The notes under the pieces were generated by a model. The model saw only the letters and a list, made by a program, of their open reading frames with translations. It searched no databases and had not been told where the DNA came from. This document shows, piece by piece, positions 25,213 to 34,901 of a stretch of DNA of 64,000 nt. The DNA is from JBFHIJ01 sp963678775. GTDB taxonomy: Bacteria > Bacteroidota > Ignavibacteria > Kapaibacteriales > UBA2268. Location: NCBI GenBank assembly GCA_963678775.2, contig CAXXGR010000007.1, forward strand, positions 186,001 to 250,000. Direction: 5' to 3'. Numbering within the stretch: position 1 is the stretch's first letter; each line of letters begins with the position of its first letter. The translations under genes and the position numbers were made by a program.

Positions 25213-25313
25213 TGTGATTCACACTTTAAATATATTTAACATATAGAATTTATTTTCAAAACTGGTTTTAGTGCAAGCATAAATATAATAAAACTACGGA
25301 TAATAATAAAGCA

Positions 25314-28300
25314 TTAAGATGCAAGCTCGTTGTAGTCTATATATTTGCCATTCTTTTTTATCAAATTTATCAATTCAGCAAAATAACTTTTATTAGAAAG
25401 TGCAGAGGCGTTACCTAAGATAATTAGATTTTTGCAAGCCCTTGTAATTGCTACATTAAGCTTTCTGTCAACTACTTTTTGTTTGATTATTGCTTCGGCT
25501 ACTGCATTATCAGTTTGGTTCGGAGAGTTAATCGCATAAGAAAGTATAATAGTGTCGCGCTCAGAGCCTTGATATCTCTCCACAGTATCTACGGTAACTA
25601 ATGGCAGTAAGTCATTACTAATCAATGAGATAATTTCTGCACACTGCATTCTGAAAGGAGAGATTACTCCTACTGATTTATCATTAAAATCAATCCCTTC
25701 AATTTCCTGAATTATTTGGATTATATCTGAGGCAATTTTTGATTCTGTCTTATTTCGTTTGCTTAGGTTTTCTCTTGGAGTATTGATAAATACAACTCTT
25801 TTTTCTGCCAACAGTTGAGAAAGGTTAGAGCTATGCTCGGAAAAAATATTTAATTCGTTATATTGCCATGTTGGTTCTTCTAAGCACTTAAGTTTATCAT
25901 CATAAATAAGCTTATTTGCAAAGTACATAATGTCGTTGTGCATTCTGCCTTGTCTATTTAGCAAGCCCACTACACCGCTTAGTTGTTTTGTATGAGCTAA
26001 TCTAACGAGTCTTTCAAACAAGGATTCTGAAAACGAAGTAAATCCTATATCAATCAATTCTTTATCAACTATACTTAAAGTTGTTTTGCTCTGAGAAACT
26101 ACTGCTGGTAATTGCTTTTCATCACCAATCATAATGAATCGCTCAACTTTAGAAATAATGCCAACTAACTGTGGTTCCAATATTTGTGCAGCTTCGTCAA
26201 TTATCGCAATATCAAATTCGTGTATTTCAAATATTTCCGGATTTGAATTCAAAGAAGAAACTGTAGATAGAAACACTCTACTTGTTTTAACAATTTTCTG
26301 CAATTCTCTTAAACGCATTTTGTCAGCCATGTTAGCAATGATATTATCTTCGTGCACTGATGATTCTTTACTTCCAAGCCGTATAAATTCAAAGTCAGGA
26401 TTAATTCGTTTAAGTGCATGTCCAATCTCGTCGACTGCCCGATTTGTATAAGCAATCAGTAAAATGCGTTGCTCGGTATTTTCAAATAAGTATTTCACCA
26501 AAAAGCGTAGCATATAGGAGGTTTTTCCGGTGCCGGGAGGACCTTGTATTAAATAGTAGTCTTTTGCGCTTACAGCCTCGCCAATTAGCTTGTTTTGATA
26601 TTCACTAAGTTCTGCGTAATCCACAGTAATATTATTTTGTTCAGGAGCAGAGATCCCAAAGAATAAATCTCTTTTATGCTTGTCTGCATTAAGCAAGGCA
26701 TAAACCTGTTTAAACAGGTTTTTGGTATTTGTATCTAAATGATCATGCTCTATAGCCCAAAGATTGCAGTGTGTAAAGTAATCAGTCTTAAACAGCTTGT
26801 TTCTAATGCTTATTGTAAGTTTTTCGGAATTAATTGCTTTCAGTGTCCCTTTGATTATCTGCCCGGAAAGAGGATTTATCTTTGTTTCTTCAGTCTGAGG
26901 ATATAATATAATCATATCGCCTTTGCGGAACGGCTGTGATTTCGTAAAATCTTCACTTCGATAAAAATGAAGATGAAGTTTGTCAAAATCAGAATTGTCA
27001 ATATCAAGTTTTAAATTACTTATAATTGAAAGGCTTGCGACTTTTTCTTCAAAAGAGTCTTTCCATAATGAAGAAAATCCTTTTCTATGCTTAAACTCAT
27101 CAGATCCTGTTTTTTCAAAGAATAGTTCGTTTAGGATAAACGAAACTGCAGTGTGAAAATAATCTCTTTCGTGAGTTTCCAAACCTAAATAAAATGACGA
27201 AAATGATTTCAATTGACCTAATAAATAGGGTGGATAGTCCCCGAAATCCTTGGAGTTAAGTAGTTGGAATACTGAATATTGTTTCTGAATTAATGAGTAC
27301 TCAATGGATACAGCCCAGTTTCTATTTTTTATAATGTCCTGCTTTTTTTGGATAGCGTTAGGAGCATCTCTAAGGGGGTATTCAACGGCAGATGAATATA
27401 AAATTTGTGAGTTACCAGTTCTATCTTTAAATGTAGAATCTAAAAGCATATTGTAGCAGGTAATCTGTGCAAAATGATTGTGCCAAATTCCTGCTCTTAC
27501 AGATTTTGTTTCATCTATCTTAAATGCAATGTCAGTAGTAGGAGCTGATCCTGATTTTAATTCGATGATATTTTTACGATGAATGTCATTATCATATTCC
27601 AAAAGTACATCTAAACGTCCCTGTAGACCAAAAATAGGACTCATAAAAGAGGGTTCTACAAGGAAATTGTCATATTCTAACACTTCAATAGTTCTTTGTA
27701 AAGCATTGAAATGATTAGCACTAATGGTTCTTATCTGATTAATGGCTTCAGGATGCTTTGCAGCAAGCGCAAACAACTGCAGAGGTTTGTATTTCATTGA
27801 GTTAACAAGTAGCTCGTCAAAATCTGTATCTTTATCATAAAGCAACTCATCAAGCATTGAGTTTATTATATTTCCAATCAGCAGAGGTAAACCTGTATGA
27901 TGCGGAATAAACTTTTTTAAAAAATACAAAAGGATGTTTGCACCTTTTTGCTGGAAACATTCAGATAAATCTGTTACATCAAACAAATAATCAGGCATAA
28001 GGACGATTATTGTTTGAGAGGAGCATCCATAAAGTTGATTTTCTTCGTCTCTAAGTTCGCAGTCAAGTATATTAAGTTCAACACCTTTCCACACCTGATT
28101 ATATAAATCCTTCCAGTTGTCAGATAATCTAATAGTAATGTGCTCAGTGTTATCTATCTCTAACTTGAGGGCAGGAAATGAAGTGTTTTCTTTTCCAATA
28201 ACTACTCCACGCAGAGAATAGAAGTCTTTTTGCTCTCTTTTGCTTTTTAAAAAAGAGTAATCTAAATCCACAGACACGGGAAATAGTCCAGTTAGAAAAT

Positions 28301-28655
28301 CAGGAGTGTCTGTGTGTGATAATACTTTCAGTGTGTTTATGCATATCTGCAGAGATGCAAGGTAGTTATCTTCAGAGCAGTAAAGATTTGAATTCTTTTT
28401 TAATTCGGAAGCAAGATATCTAACTTTACCGATATGTTTTCTATGTTCTTCAGTGAAGTTGTATTTATCAAAAATATATACAGTTCTGGAAAAGAACGAA
28501 GAGAAGAAACGGTTTTCATTTTCAGTAAGTTTTGCAAAAATCTCTTTAATTACTGAAAAAACAAAAAGAAACCTCTCCTTTGCAGAAAGGTCTCTCATGC
28601 TTACTAATTCACGTAGTCTATCGTAAAAGTAATCGTAATTGATGTTATTTTGCAT
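25314..28655 (-). CDS. Dna2-like protein: PD-(D/E)xK nuclease fused to SF1B helicase
   Basis: 1113 aa. The N-terminal half holds a Cas4/Dna2-type nuclease motif: GLQGRLDVLLEYDN...IIELKSGSA (D and E-x-K, around residue 340-362) followed by AQITCYNMLL (QxxxY motif). The C-terminal half is a complete SF1 helicase: LIQGPPGTGKTSYMLR (Walker A, ~705), IAYTNRAVDEI, DIAIIDEAAQILEPQL, MIGDEKQLPAVV, LLNRQGRMH, VERYQGSERDTIILSY and LNVAITRACKNL. Similar proteins serve in DNA end-processing in Bacteroidota. ATG 28655 lies inside the recJ 3' end (11-bp overlap), so it is translationally coupled to recJ and likely a repair partner. No cysteine iron-sulfur ligands are obvious. Confidence 0.85.
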   Translation of the reverse strand: MQNNINYDYFYDRLRELVSMRDLSAKERFLFVFSVIKEIFAKLTENENRFFSSFFSRTVYIFDKYNFTEEHRKHIGKVRYLASELKKNSNLYCSEDNYLASLQICINTLKVLSHTDTPDFLTGLFPVSVDLDYSFLKSKREQKDFYSLRGVVIGKENTSFPALKLEIDNTEHITIRLSDNWKDLYNQVWKGVELNILDCELRDEENQLYGCSSQTIIVLMPDYLFDVTDLSECFQQKGANILLYFLKKFIPHHTGLPLLIGNIINSMLDELLYDKDTDFDELLVNSMKYKPLQLFALAAKHPEAINQIRTISANHFNALQRTIEVLEYDNFLVEPSFMSPIFGLQGRLDVLLEYDNDIHRKNIIELKSGSAPTTDIAFKIDETKSVRAGIWHNHFAQITCYNMLLDSTFKDRTGNSQILYSSAVEYPLRDAPNAIQKKQDIIKNRNWAVSIEYSLIQKQYSVFQLLNSKDFGDYPPYLLGQLKSFSSFYLGLETHERDYFHTAVSFILNELFFEKTGSDEFKHRKGFSSLWKDSFEEKVASLSIISNLKLDIDNSDFDKLHLHFYRSEDFTKSQPFRKGDMIILYPQTEETKINPLSGQIIKGTLKAINSEKLTISIRNKLFKTDYFTHCNLWAIEHDHLDTNTKNLFKQVYALLNADKHKRDLFFGISAPEQNNITVDYAELSEYQNKLIGEAVSAKDYYLIQGPPGTGKTSYMLRFLVKYLFENTEQRILLIAYTNRAVDEIGHALKRINPDFEFIRLGSKESSVHEDNIIANMADKMRLRELQKIVKTSRVFLSTVSSLNSNPEIFEIHEFDIAIIDEAAQILEPQLVGIISKVERFIMIGDEKQLPAVVSQSKTTLSIVDKELIDIGFTSFSESLFERLVRLAHTKQLSGVVGLLNRQGRMHNDIMYFANKLIYDDKLKCLEEPTWQYNELNIFSEHSSNLSQLLAEKRVVFINTPRENLSKRNKTESKIASDIIQIIQEIEGIDFNDKSVGVISPFRMQCAEIISLISNDLLPLVTVDTVERYQGSERDTIILSYAINSPNQTDNAVAEAIIKQKVVDRKLNVAITRACKNLIILGNASALSNKSYFAELINLIKKNGKYIDYNELAS

Positions 28656-30357
28656 GTTTCGACGGTCTGATATCTTTTACAGTTAACTGTGGAGATTTCT
28701 GACCGTTAAAATTATTAGCTTCCAGATTATAAACCATGTCAAACGGTCTGCCCCCGGCTATAATATCAATTTTTGATGCCAAATTGATACCGATAGCATC
28801 AATCACAAAATTATTTTGAAATGCTCTAAAACGTACATTATTGCTACCTACTATTTTTACTCCGTTAACAGATTTAACATTTTGGGAATAAAAAATCGGC
28901 TTATAATTCGCAAAACCATAAGGAGCAAACTTGCTTAAAGTCCTAAGAAACTTAGGAGATAATTCGTTTAACATCAGCTCAGAGTCTATCTCAATTTCAG
29001 GTATTAACATCTCGCGAGTAATATGAGTCGCCGCAATTTTATTAATCGCTTTGCGAAACTCCGGTATGTTTTCTACAGCAATCGAAAGCCCTGCCGCATG
29101 CTTGTGTCCACCAAACTCGATAAGCATATGTTCGCACTGTTTCAAGGCAGTATGAATATCGAAATCATTTATACTTCTTGCAGAGCCTTTAGCAGCACCG
29201 TCGATAGTGGTCAGTAGCACTGTAGGCAAGTGGTATTTATCTACCAGGCGCGAAGCCACAATACCAATAACACCAGCATGCCAACTGTCCCCATGAAGCA
29301 CCAAAGATCTCGTAGAAGGATCTTCTAATATCTTATCTGCAATAGGTAATGTTTCGTCAAAAGTCTTTTGATCAAAATATCTTCTTTTTCTATTTTCGTC
29401 TTCAAGTTGCTGAGCAATCCTGAAAGCCGCATTTTCATCTTGTTGAGACATCATCTCAACAGAGCGTCTTGCATCTCCTAACCTGCCTGCTGCGTTTATA
29501 AGCGGAGCAATGGCATAAACTATATTAGATGCAGTAATATTCCCTAAACGCAACCCCGTACAGTAAACTAACCCTTTAATTCCCGGTCTTGGGTGCAAGT
29601 TAAGTTGCTCCAATCCATAGTATACTAAAGTTCTATTTTCGCCGATAAGAGGTACCATGTCAGCTGCAGAAGCAAGTGCTACAAAGTCCAAATATTGCAA
29701 AGCTCTATCGGGCTCGCCGATAAACTGAGCAATAGCCTGAACAAATTTGAAAGCAACGCCGCAAGCAGCTAAATGTTTAAAAGGATAATTACAGCCCGGT
29801 TTGATAGGGTCTAATATAGCAGTTACATCAGGAAGATAATCGCCGGGTTCGTGGTGGTCGCAGATAATGATTTCCATGCCTTCTGATTTGGCATAGCCGA
29901 GGGGTTCAAATGATGTGATACCGACATCTACCGTAATCAGCAGCGTCGCCCCAAAATCTCTACCTAAGTCCACACTCTTATGCGAAAGCCCGTACCCGTC
30001 ATCAAATCTGTCGGGTATGTAATAGTCCACCGTTCCGCCTATTTCTTGCAGAAACTGGCAGACCATAGAAGTACTTGAAGTACCATCCACGTCATAATCG
30101 CCGTGAATCCAAATTTTTTCACCCGAATTGACTGCTTGCAATACTCTATCAACAGCCAAATCCATCCCGTCCATAAGGAAAGGATCGTGTAAGTCTTCCA
30201 ACTTGGGTTCAAAGAATGCCTGAGCTTCTTTCTCATTTTTTATGCCTCTTGAGGCTAAAACTGAAGAAAGACTCTTGGGTATCTTTAATAATCTTGCTAA
30301 ATTTGGGATATGATCTTCATTACCTTCTTGCTTCTTGAATGTCCAACGGTAATTCAA
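28645..30357 (-). CDS. recJ: Single-stranded-DNA-specific exonuclease RecJ
   Basis: 5'-3' ssDNA exonuclease in recombination and repair. DHH phosphoesterase motifs: IHGDYDVDGTSSTSMV, TVDVGITS, ICDHHEPGDYLPD, and the DHHA1 part with VIGIVASRLVDKYHLPTVLL and FGGHKHAAGLSIA; then the C-terminal OB domain. 570 aa is typical. The start is TTG at 30357 (AGGAT upstream, in-frame stop just before it), giving the usual RecJ opening NYRWTF. Overlaps the downstream helicase-nuclease by 11 bp. Confidence 0.93.
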   Translation of the reverse strand: MNYRWTFKKQEGNEDHIPNLARLLKIPKSLSSVLASRGIKNEKEAQAFFEPKLEDLHDPFLMDGMDLAVDRVLQAVNSGEKIWIHGDYDVDGTSSTSMVCQFLQEIGGTVDYYIPDRFDDGYGLSHKSVDLGRDFGATLLITVDVGITSFEPLGYAKSEGMEIIICDHHEPGDYLPDVTAILDPIKPGCNYPFKHLAACGVAFKFVQAIAQFIGEPDRALQYLDFVALASAADMVPLIGENRTLVYYGLEQLNLHPRPGIKGLVYCTGLRLGNITASNIVYAIAPLINAAGRLGDARRSVEMMSQQDENAAFRIAQQLEDENRKRRYFDQKTFDETLPIADKILEDPSTRSLVLHGDSWHAGVIGIVASRLVDKYHLPTVLLTTIDGAAKGSARSINDFDIHTALKQCEHMLIEFGGHKHAAGLSIAVENIPEFRKAINKIAATHITREMLIPEIEIDSELMLNELSPKFLRTLSKFAPYGFANYKPIFYSQNVKSVNGVKIVGSNNVRFRAFQNNFVIDAIGINLASKIDIIAGGRPFDMVYNLEANNFNGQKSPQLTVKDIRPSKHAK

Positions 30358-30489
30358 CTAGAATCCTGTGTTATTTTCTAATTAGAAGCAACTTACGAAT
30401 TTTGTTTACCTTTTCAAACATATTTGTGTAAATTATTTTCCACACTTTGTGTAATTTAAAGAGAATATAATAATAGCGTAATAAAAACA

Positions 30490-31518
30490 ATGAAAAAAAG
30501 AAATAAAAACAAAGACTCAAAACAAGCTCCGATAAGGAAAAATTCTGCACCTAAACGTATACTTGTTCGTGAATCAGGGAAGTTGCCTGATGGTGTTGTA
30601 AATGCTAGAGTTATAGCTGCACAAGGTCGTATATTTTATGCACTTACAGAAGAGGGAGAGAAATACGAATGTCTGCCGGCAGGGAAGATTATTTCGCCAA
30701 ATCAGAGACAAACAATAATTGCTGTAGGCGACAAAGTTAAAATTTTGCCTGACCAAAACTATGATGAAAACTCTGATCTCCCCGGTGCAACAATTATGCA
30801 AGTGGAGTTAAGGAAGTCTATGCTTTCAAGAGTTGCTATCCATGGCGCTCATACAGAACATGTTATTGCCTCAAATATTGATAATCTTGTCATATTAGCG
30901 CCTCTTGTCTCGCCTGATTTGAACAGAAGACTTATAGACAGGTATCTCGTCGCAGCAGAAGTTGGAAAAATAAGACCAATTATAGCAGTAAATAAAATTG
31001 ACCTTGTAGAAGGTATAGAAATTGATGAAATAATGTTGCCCTACAAAGAATTAGGTATTACAATTCTGTATATGTCAGCTCTTCATGGAGAAGGAATTTT
31101 ACAGTTAAAAGAGTATTTGAAGGATAAAACTTCGGTCTTTTCTGGTCAGTCAGGTGCTGGAAAATCTACATTAGTTAATAGCCTTATTTGTGAGGAATTG
31201 CAAGTAGTTAACGAAATTAGTGACAAGAGTAATAAAGGTCGTCATACTACAAGTTTTGTTGCAGAATTCAATTTGCCATTTGGAGGTAAAGTTGTAGATA
31301 CCCCGGGTATCAGGGAGTTTGCACTTGCCGGAGTAGATAAGCAAAATCTTCCACTATATTTTCACGAATTTGACGATTATATGCTCGATTGTAAATATAA
31401 GCCATGCTCACACACTCACGAACCAAATTGTGCTGTAGCTGCTGCGGTAGAAGAAGGTATGATTGATTTTGAGAGGTATGAAAGTTATGTATTTCTGCAT
31501 GAATCAATAGAAAAGTAA
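30490..31518 (+). CDS. rsgA: Small ribosomal subunit biogenesis GTPase RsgA
   Basis: Circularly permuted GTPase that acts late in 30S assembly. N-terminal basic tail and OB-fold (VIAAQGRIFYALTEEGEKYEC), then the permuted G motifs NKID (G4), SALHGEGI (G5), SGQSGAGKSTLVN (G1), GRHTTSF (G2) and VVDTPGIREF (G3), and the zinc knuckle CKYKPCSHTHEPNC. 342 aa with an extended lysine-rich N-terminus. Divergent from recJ with ~130 bp between them. Confidence 0.93.
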   Translation: MKKRNKNKDSKQAPIRKNSAPKRILVRESGKLPDGVVNARVIAAQGRIFYALTEEGEKYECLPAGKIISPNQRQTIIAVGDKVKILPDQNYDENSDLPGATIMQVELRKSMLSRVAIHGAHTEHVIASNIDNLVILAPLVSPDLNRRLIDRYLVAAEVGKIRPIIAVNKIDLVEGIEIDEIMLPYKELGITILYMSALHGEGILQLKEYLKDKTSVFSGQSGAGKSTLVNSLICEELQVVNEISDKSNKGRHTTSFVAEFNLPFGGKVVDTPGIREFALAGVDKQNLPLYFHEFDDYMLDCKYKPCSHTHEPNCAVAAAVEEGMIDFERYESYVFLHESIEK

Positions 31519-32213
31519 AGTATTCTTATAAGAAGTTAGGATATGAAATATGATATAGTTTACTTGGATTATAGAGGAACTAATTGCTTGTAATAAAAAA
31601 TCAATATGCAAAAAGTAATAATGGACAGTTCCCCGATGTATTTCGTGATAGCATAAAGTCCTGGAATCAAAATATTTGCACTTAGAAAAAGGGCTTTGCG
31701 CTAAAGTTTATAAGAATTCAGGATTTCCGGAGCTTTCTATTTAGAAGAGTTTAGTTAAACAATATTGACTCTGTAAAATACAACATAGATTTTTTAAATG
31801 GATCACATTTGGATGCTGAATTTAGTAAGTATAGGTTTTGTAGCTTACAATAACTGGAGAAGACTGTAAATAATTTTAACATTTATATTGGTGTCTACTT
31901 AGATTATATTCTATGGCTAATACAGTTAGATAATCAGATTCGAATTTTTACAAAACTAAAAGAGTGTGTTGTTCAATTAGTATTTAAGGCTAATTTAGAA
32001 TTATTTATTTTACTATTGAAAATAAAACTAATCCTATTTCTGTTTTCCTCTTTAGCAAATATAGCAAATGAAGATTATTATTGATTATGACAAAGAATTT
32101 CAGACGTTTTAGATAAGCTGATTAGTATTTATTTCCTCGATTAAATAGTTTGCTGAGATATTAATATTAGACTGTCCTTCATTAGTCTTGGATTTATAAA
32201 TATATTCAGATTT
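31519..32213. other. Gene-free stretch after rsgA
   Basis: No complete frame, RNA gene or repeat recognised. Two short adjacent plus-strand frames (about 31600-31750; one containing GQFPDVFRDSIKSWNQ, the next GLCAKVYKNSGFPEL) have protein-like composition and are offset by a frameshift, so a decayed gene is possible but unproven. Confidence 0.4.
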
Positions 32214-32720
32214 CTATTTTTTCTCAATACTCAACAAATAGTTACTTACCGATGCGTAGAAAAATATCACTTCGTCTCCGTCTTTACACAGTTCGAAAAG
32301 CTCCCTTGTGACTAGATATCTGGTATTATCTATAATTAGTTCATAGCGAGCAAATTCATTCATAGCCTTATTCGCATCACCAGACTTATATTTAACCTGA
32401 CCACTCCCTGCTTCATAATCCGTCATAGCATTCTTTCGCTGAATCAATTTTGTTTTAGCTATTTTCACATTGTTACTTATATCTTCATAATACTTTCTAT
32501 TCAACGACTGGCTGAGAAGAAATGATATAAGTATAAAAGCACTAATTATTAGTAGGTCAATTTGAAAATTGAAGTCATTTGTAGTTGTATTAAACTCAAA
32601 TTCGTAAATCATTAGACTTATGGTTATTCCGATAATACCAAACAGACTGGTAACGATATAAATCATTCTGCACTGATATTTTAAATCATCTATGTCCTGA
32701 GTATTTAAGTTGTGTTTCAT
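32214..32720 (-). CDS. Hypothetical protein with two transmembrane helices
   Basis: About 168 aa from ATG 32720 (AGGAATAAG upstream; the longer frame adds an unlikely Cys-rich leader). After a short polar N-terminus come two hydrophobic helices (IYIVTSLFGIIGITISLMIY and LLIISAFILISFLLSQSL), then a cytosolic-looking mixed domain ending ELIIDNTRYLVTRELFELC...DEVIFFYASVSNYLLSIEKK. The overall plan resembles small two-TM proteins with a C-terminal soluble domain; not recognised. No operon partner. Confidence 0.55.
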   Translation of the reverse strand: MKHNLNTQDIDDLKYQCRMIYIVTSLFGIIGITISLMIYEFEFNTTTNDFNFQIDLLIISAFILISFLLSQSLNRKYYEDISNNVKIAKTKLIQRKNAMTDYEAGSGQVKYKSGDANKAMNEFARYELIIDNTRYLVTRELFELCKDGDEVIFFYASVSNYLLSIEKK

Positions 32721-33035
32721 CTTATTCCTATAATATGATTGCTTATCAACACATTTGCACCGATTAATTCCTCTCATCTTAGGATTTAAAATAGCACAAT
32801 CTTAGTCAATATGATAATATTTTATATTTAGACTAAAGAGTTTGACAAGCGTAAAAAATTAGTAGTAAGGTATAATAATATTGAAGCAAAATAAAAAAAA
32901 TGCAATATAAATGCAATTTATCAGTATTATCTCTTATATTGTGTCAGGAATTGTAAATAAATCTTTAGATTCAGCGACTTTGGATAGTTTTAGAAATTTG
33001 AACTAATTATTTTAGTAATATTGAGAGGTTCCAGA
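32721..33035. other. Intergenic region upstream of the lipopeptide locus
   Basis: Divergent spacer that should hold the promoter for the hydrolase/DUF697 genes. A TTGACA (32842-32847) and TATAAT (32871-32876) are present but 23 bp apart, too far for a sigma-70 promoter; no other element stands out. Confidence 0.4.
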
Positions 33036-34316
33036 ATGCATATATTTACAAAATATGCAATATATAGATATCTTTTATTCTCTATTGTTGCAATGTTTTT
33101 TGTCAGTTGCGGTGATGACGAAAATGATAATCCCATTACACCCTCCAAGAAAATATTAGATATAGCAACTCAAGAAGCACTTCACTTCATGATGGATACA
33201 ATGACTACCAATCGTGGTATACCAGGTGCCATTGTAATGGTTCAGAAGTCCGGCTACGAGCCTTGGTTTACATCTGTAGGTTATCGAGAAACTACCACCA
33301 AAGACACATTATTACCTACTCATAGCTTCCTTGTGGGAAGCATATCTAAGACCTTTGTTGGTGCAGTTATTCTGCAACTTATCCAAGAAAAGAAGATTGG
33401 TTTAGATGACAAATTAGTTGATTATCTCGATGTTATTACTTTGAATGATCAGTATGACACAACTAATTTTAAATTTTCTGAAATTACTATTAGACAGCTT
33501 CTAAGTCATACCAGTGGTATGGGAAACTATTTAAATGAATACTTTGTGCCTTGGGCTTTTGAAAATAGATCAAGTTCAATTTCCCAAGAAGCACTTATAG
33601 ATTCTCTAAATTCAGATGGCTTGTATTTCGCACCCGGTACTAGCGTGCAATACTCTAACTCTGCCTATATTACACTTGGATTACTTGCTGAAAAAGTAAC
33701 CGGTAAAAATATTGAAGATCTTGTGATAGATAGATATATCGAACCTATGGGACTGACTCATTCGTACTTTCCTAGTTCACTTTCCGAAACTTCTGCTTGG
33801 CTAGACCATCAAACCCATGGATATGCTATATATTTAGATGGAAATACACACGATGTGACTGATTTTGATCCTTCCTACATATGGGCAGCTGGAGCAGTTG
33901 TGTCTAATGCAGAAGACTTACTCGTACACCTAAAAGAAATGCTGACTGGAAGCAAAATGCTAAATGCTGAAATACAGCAGGAAAGATTAAAGTTTGTAGA
34001 AACTGAAATGCACGGTTACGGCAAAGCCGGTTTTGGACTTGCTATTGCCGAAATAGGTGATTTGTACAGAGGTCATTCAGGTGGTTGGATTGGTTATAAT
34101 ACCAATATCTATTATAGAAAAGATCAAGATGCATATATCATTACGTTTGTTAATAGATATTCCGGCGGTGAAAATCCTGCTTGGGATTTATTCTTGTATG
34201 TAAATGGAATAGTATTTCCTAATTCTCCGGTTCAGAAAATAGTCCCAAGCATAGAAACACAGGGACTTCAATATTCAATAGATCCTGACAATTCTAACTT
34301 TTTTATAAAAAAATAA
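33036..34316 (+). CDS. Lipoprotein serine hydrolase, beta-lactamase class C / peptidase S12 family
   Basis: About 426 aa from ATG 33036 (GAGAGG 8-13 nt upstream; the frame also opens at TTG 33021). The N-terminus is a lipoprotein signal: YLLFSIVAMFFVSC-GDDEND with the lipobox Cys. The S12 catalytic set is complete: GSISK (Ser-x-x-Lys), YSNS (Tyr-x-Asn) and HSGG (third motif). Substrates of this family range from D-amino-acid peptides to esters and prodrug amides. It is in an operon with the DUF697 gene and directly upstream of the NRPS genes, which invites a role in product maturation or self-protection, but this is inference; a free-standing cell-wall or ester hydrolase is equally possible. 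Confidence 0.85.
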   Translation: MHIFTKYAIYRYLLFSIVAMFFVSCGDDENDNPITPSKKILDIATQEALHFMMDTMTTNRGIPGAIVMVQKSGYEPWFTSVGYRETTTKDTLLPTHSFLVGSISKTFVGAVILQLIQEKKIGLDDKLVDYLDVITLNDQYDTTNFKFSEITIRQLLSHTSGMGNYLNEYFVPWAFENRSSSISQEALIDSLNSDGLYFAPGTSVQYSNSAYITLGLLAEKVTGKNIEDLVIDRYIEPMGLTHSYFPSSLSETSAWLDHQTHGYAIYLDGNTHDVTDFDPSYIWAAGAVVSNAEDLLVHLKEMLTGSKMLNAEIQQERLKFVETEMHGYGKAGFGLAIAEIGDLYRGHSGGWIGYNTNIYYRKDQDAYIITFVNRYSGGENPAWDLFLYVNGIVFPNSPVQKIVPSIETQGLQYSIDPDNSNFFIKK

Positions 34317-34331
34317 GCAGAGGTAATTCCA

Positions 34332-34820
34332 ATGACGCAAGTAGAAAACTTGGCTCAAAATAAAATCGCCGGCGCCAGTATTATTGTAAATAAGTACATC
34401 TGGTGGGCTGCAGGTGGTGGTGCTATTCCAGTTCCTGTAATTGACATTGCTGCCGTTAGTGCTGTGCAGTTGAAAATGATTAAAACTCTATCAGAACACT
34501 ATGAGATAGAGTTCAAACATGATTGGGGTAAATCATTTATTGCATCTCTTCTAGGTGGCATTGCTGCTGATCAGCTTACTAGAAGTAGCATTACAAGCTG
34601 GGTAAAATCAATTCCGGTTATTGGCATCGTTGCTAATTTATCTATGCCTATTTATTCCGGCGCATTAACATATGCAGTTGGTAAAGTATTTATTCAACAT
34701 TTCGAATCAGGTGGAACATTTTTGGATTTTGATCCGGAAAAAGTAAAAGCCTACTTTGCTGAAATGTTTAAAGAAGGTACGGAAAAAGGTGCTACTGCTA
34801 CTGCTACAAAAAAAGCATAA
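34332..34820 (+). CDS. DUF697-family membrane protein
   Basis: 162 aa. The pattern AGASIIVNKYIWWAAGGGAIPVPVIDIAAVSAVQLKMIKTLSEHYEIEF, then SLLGGIAADQL, and IPVIGIVANLSMPIYSGALTYAVGKVFIQHFESGG matches DUF697 proteins, which carry hydrophobic Gly/Ala/Pro-rich segments and often sit beside or on GTPases. The C-terminus ends in a low-complexity TEKGATATATKKA tail. AGAGG precedes the ATG, 15 bp after the hydrolase stop, so the two are co-transcribed. Function unknown. Confidence 0.75.
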   Translation: MTQVENLAQNKIAGASIIVNKYIWWAAGGGAIPVPVIDIAAVSAVQLKMIKTLSEHYEIEFKHDWGKSFIASLLGGIAADQLTRSSITSWVKSIPVIGIVANLSMPIYSGALTYAVGKVFIQHFESGGTFLDFDPEKVKAYFAEMFKEGTEKGATATATKKA

Positions 34821-34832
34821 GGCTTGATTACT

Positions 34833-34873
34833 AATCCGAAAGCAAGTTAGTTAGTTTAGCTTGCTTTCGGATT
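34833..34873 (+). terminator. Strong hairpin between DUF697 gene and the first NRPS gene (terminator or attenuator)
   Basis: AATCCGAAAGCAAG (34833-34846) pairs perfectly over 14 bp with CTTGCTTTCGGATT (34860-34873), 13-nt loop, followed by TATTTATTTT. Only 28 nt separate it from the NRPS start codon, leaving little room for a separate promoter downstream of it. Confidence 0.8.
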
Positions 34874-34901
34874 TATTTATTTTAAGTAAATCGGGGGTAG
34901 G

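Noticed and set aside
32842..32876. Sigma-70 promoter (TTGACA ... TATAAT)
   Set aside because: The 23-bp spacer is too long; it also does not fit the Bacteroidota TTG/TAnnTTTG consensus.
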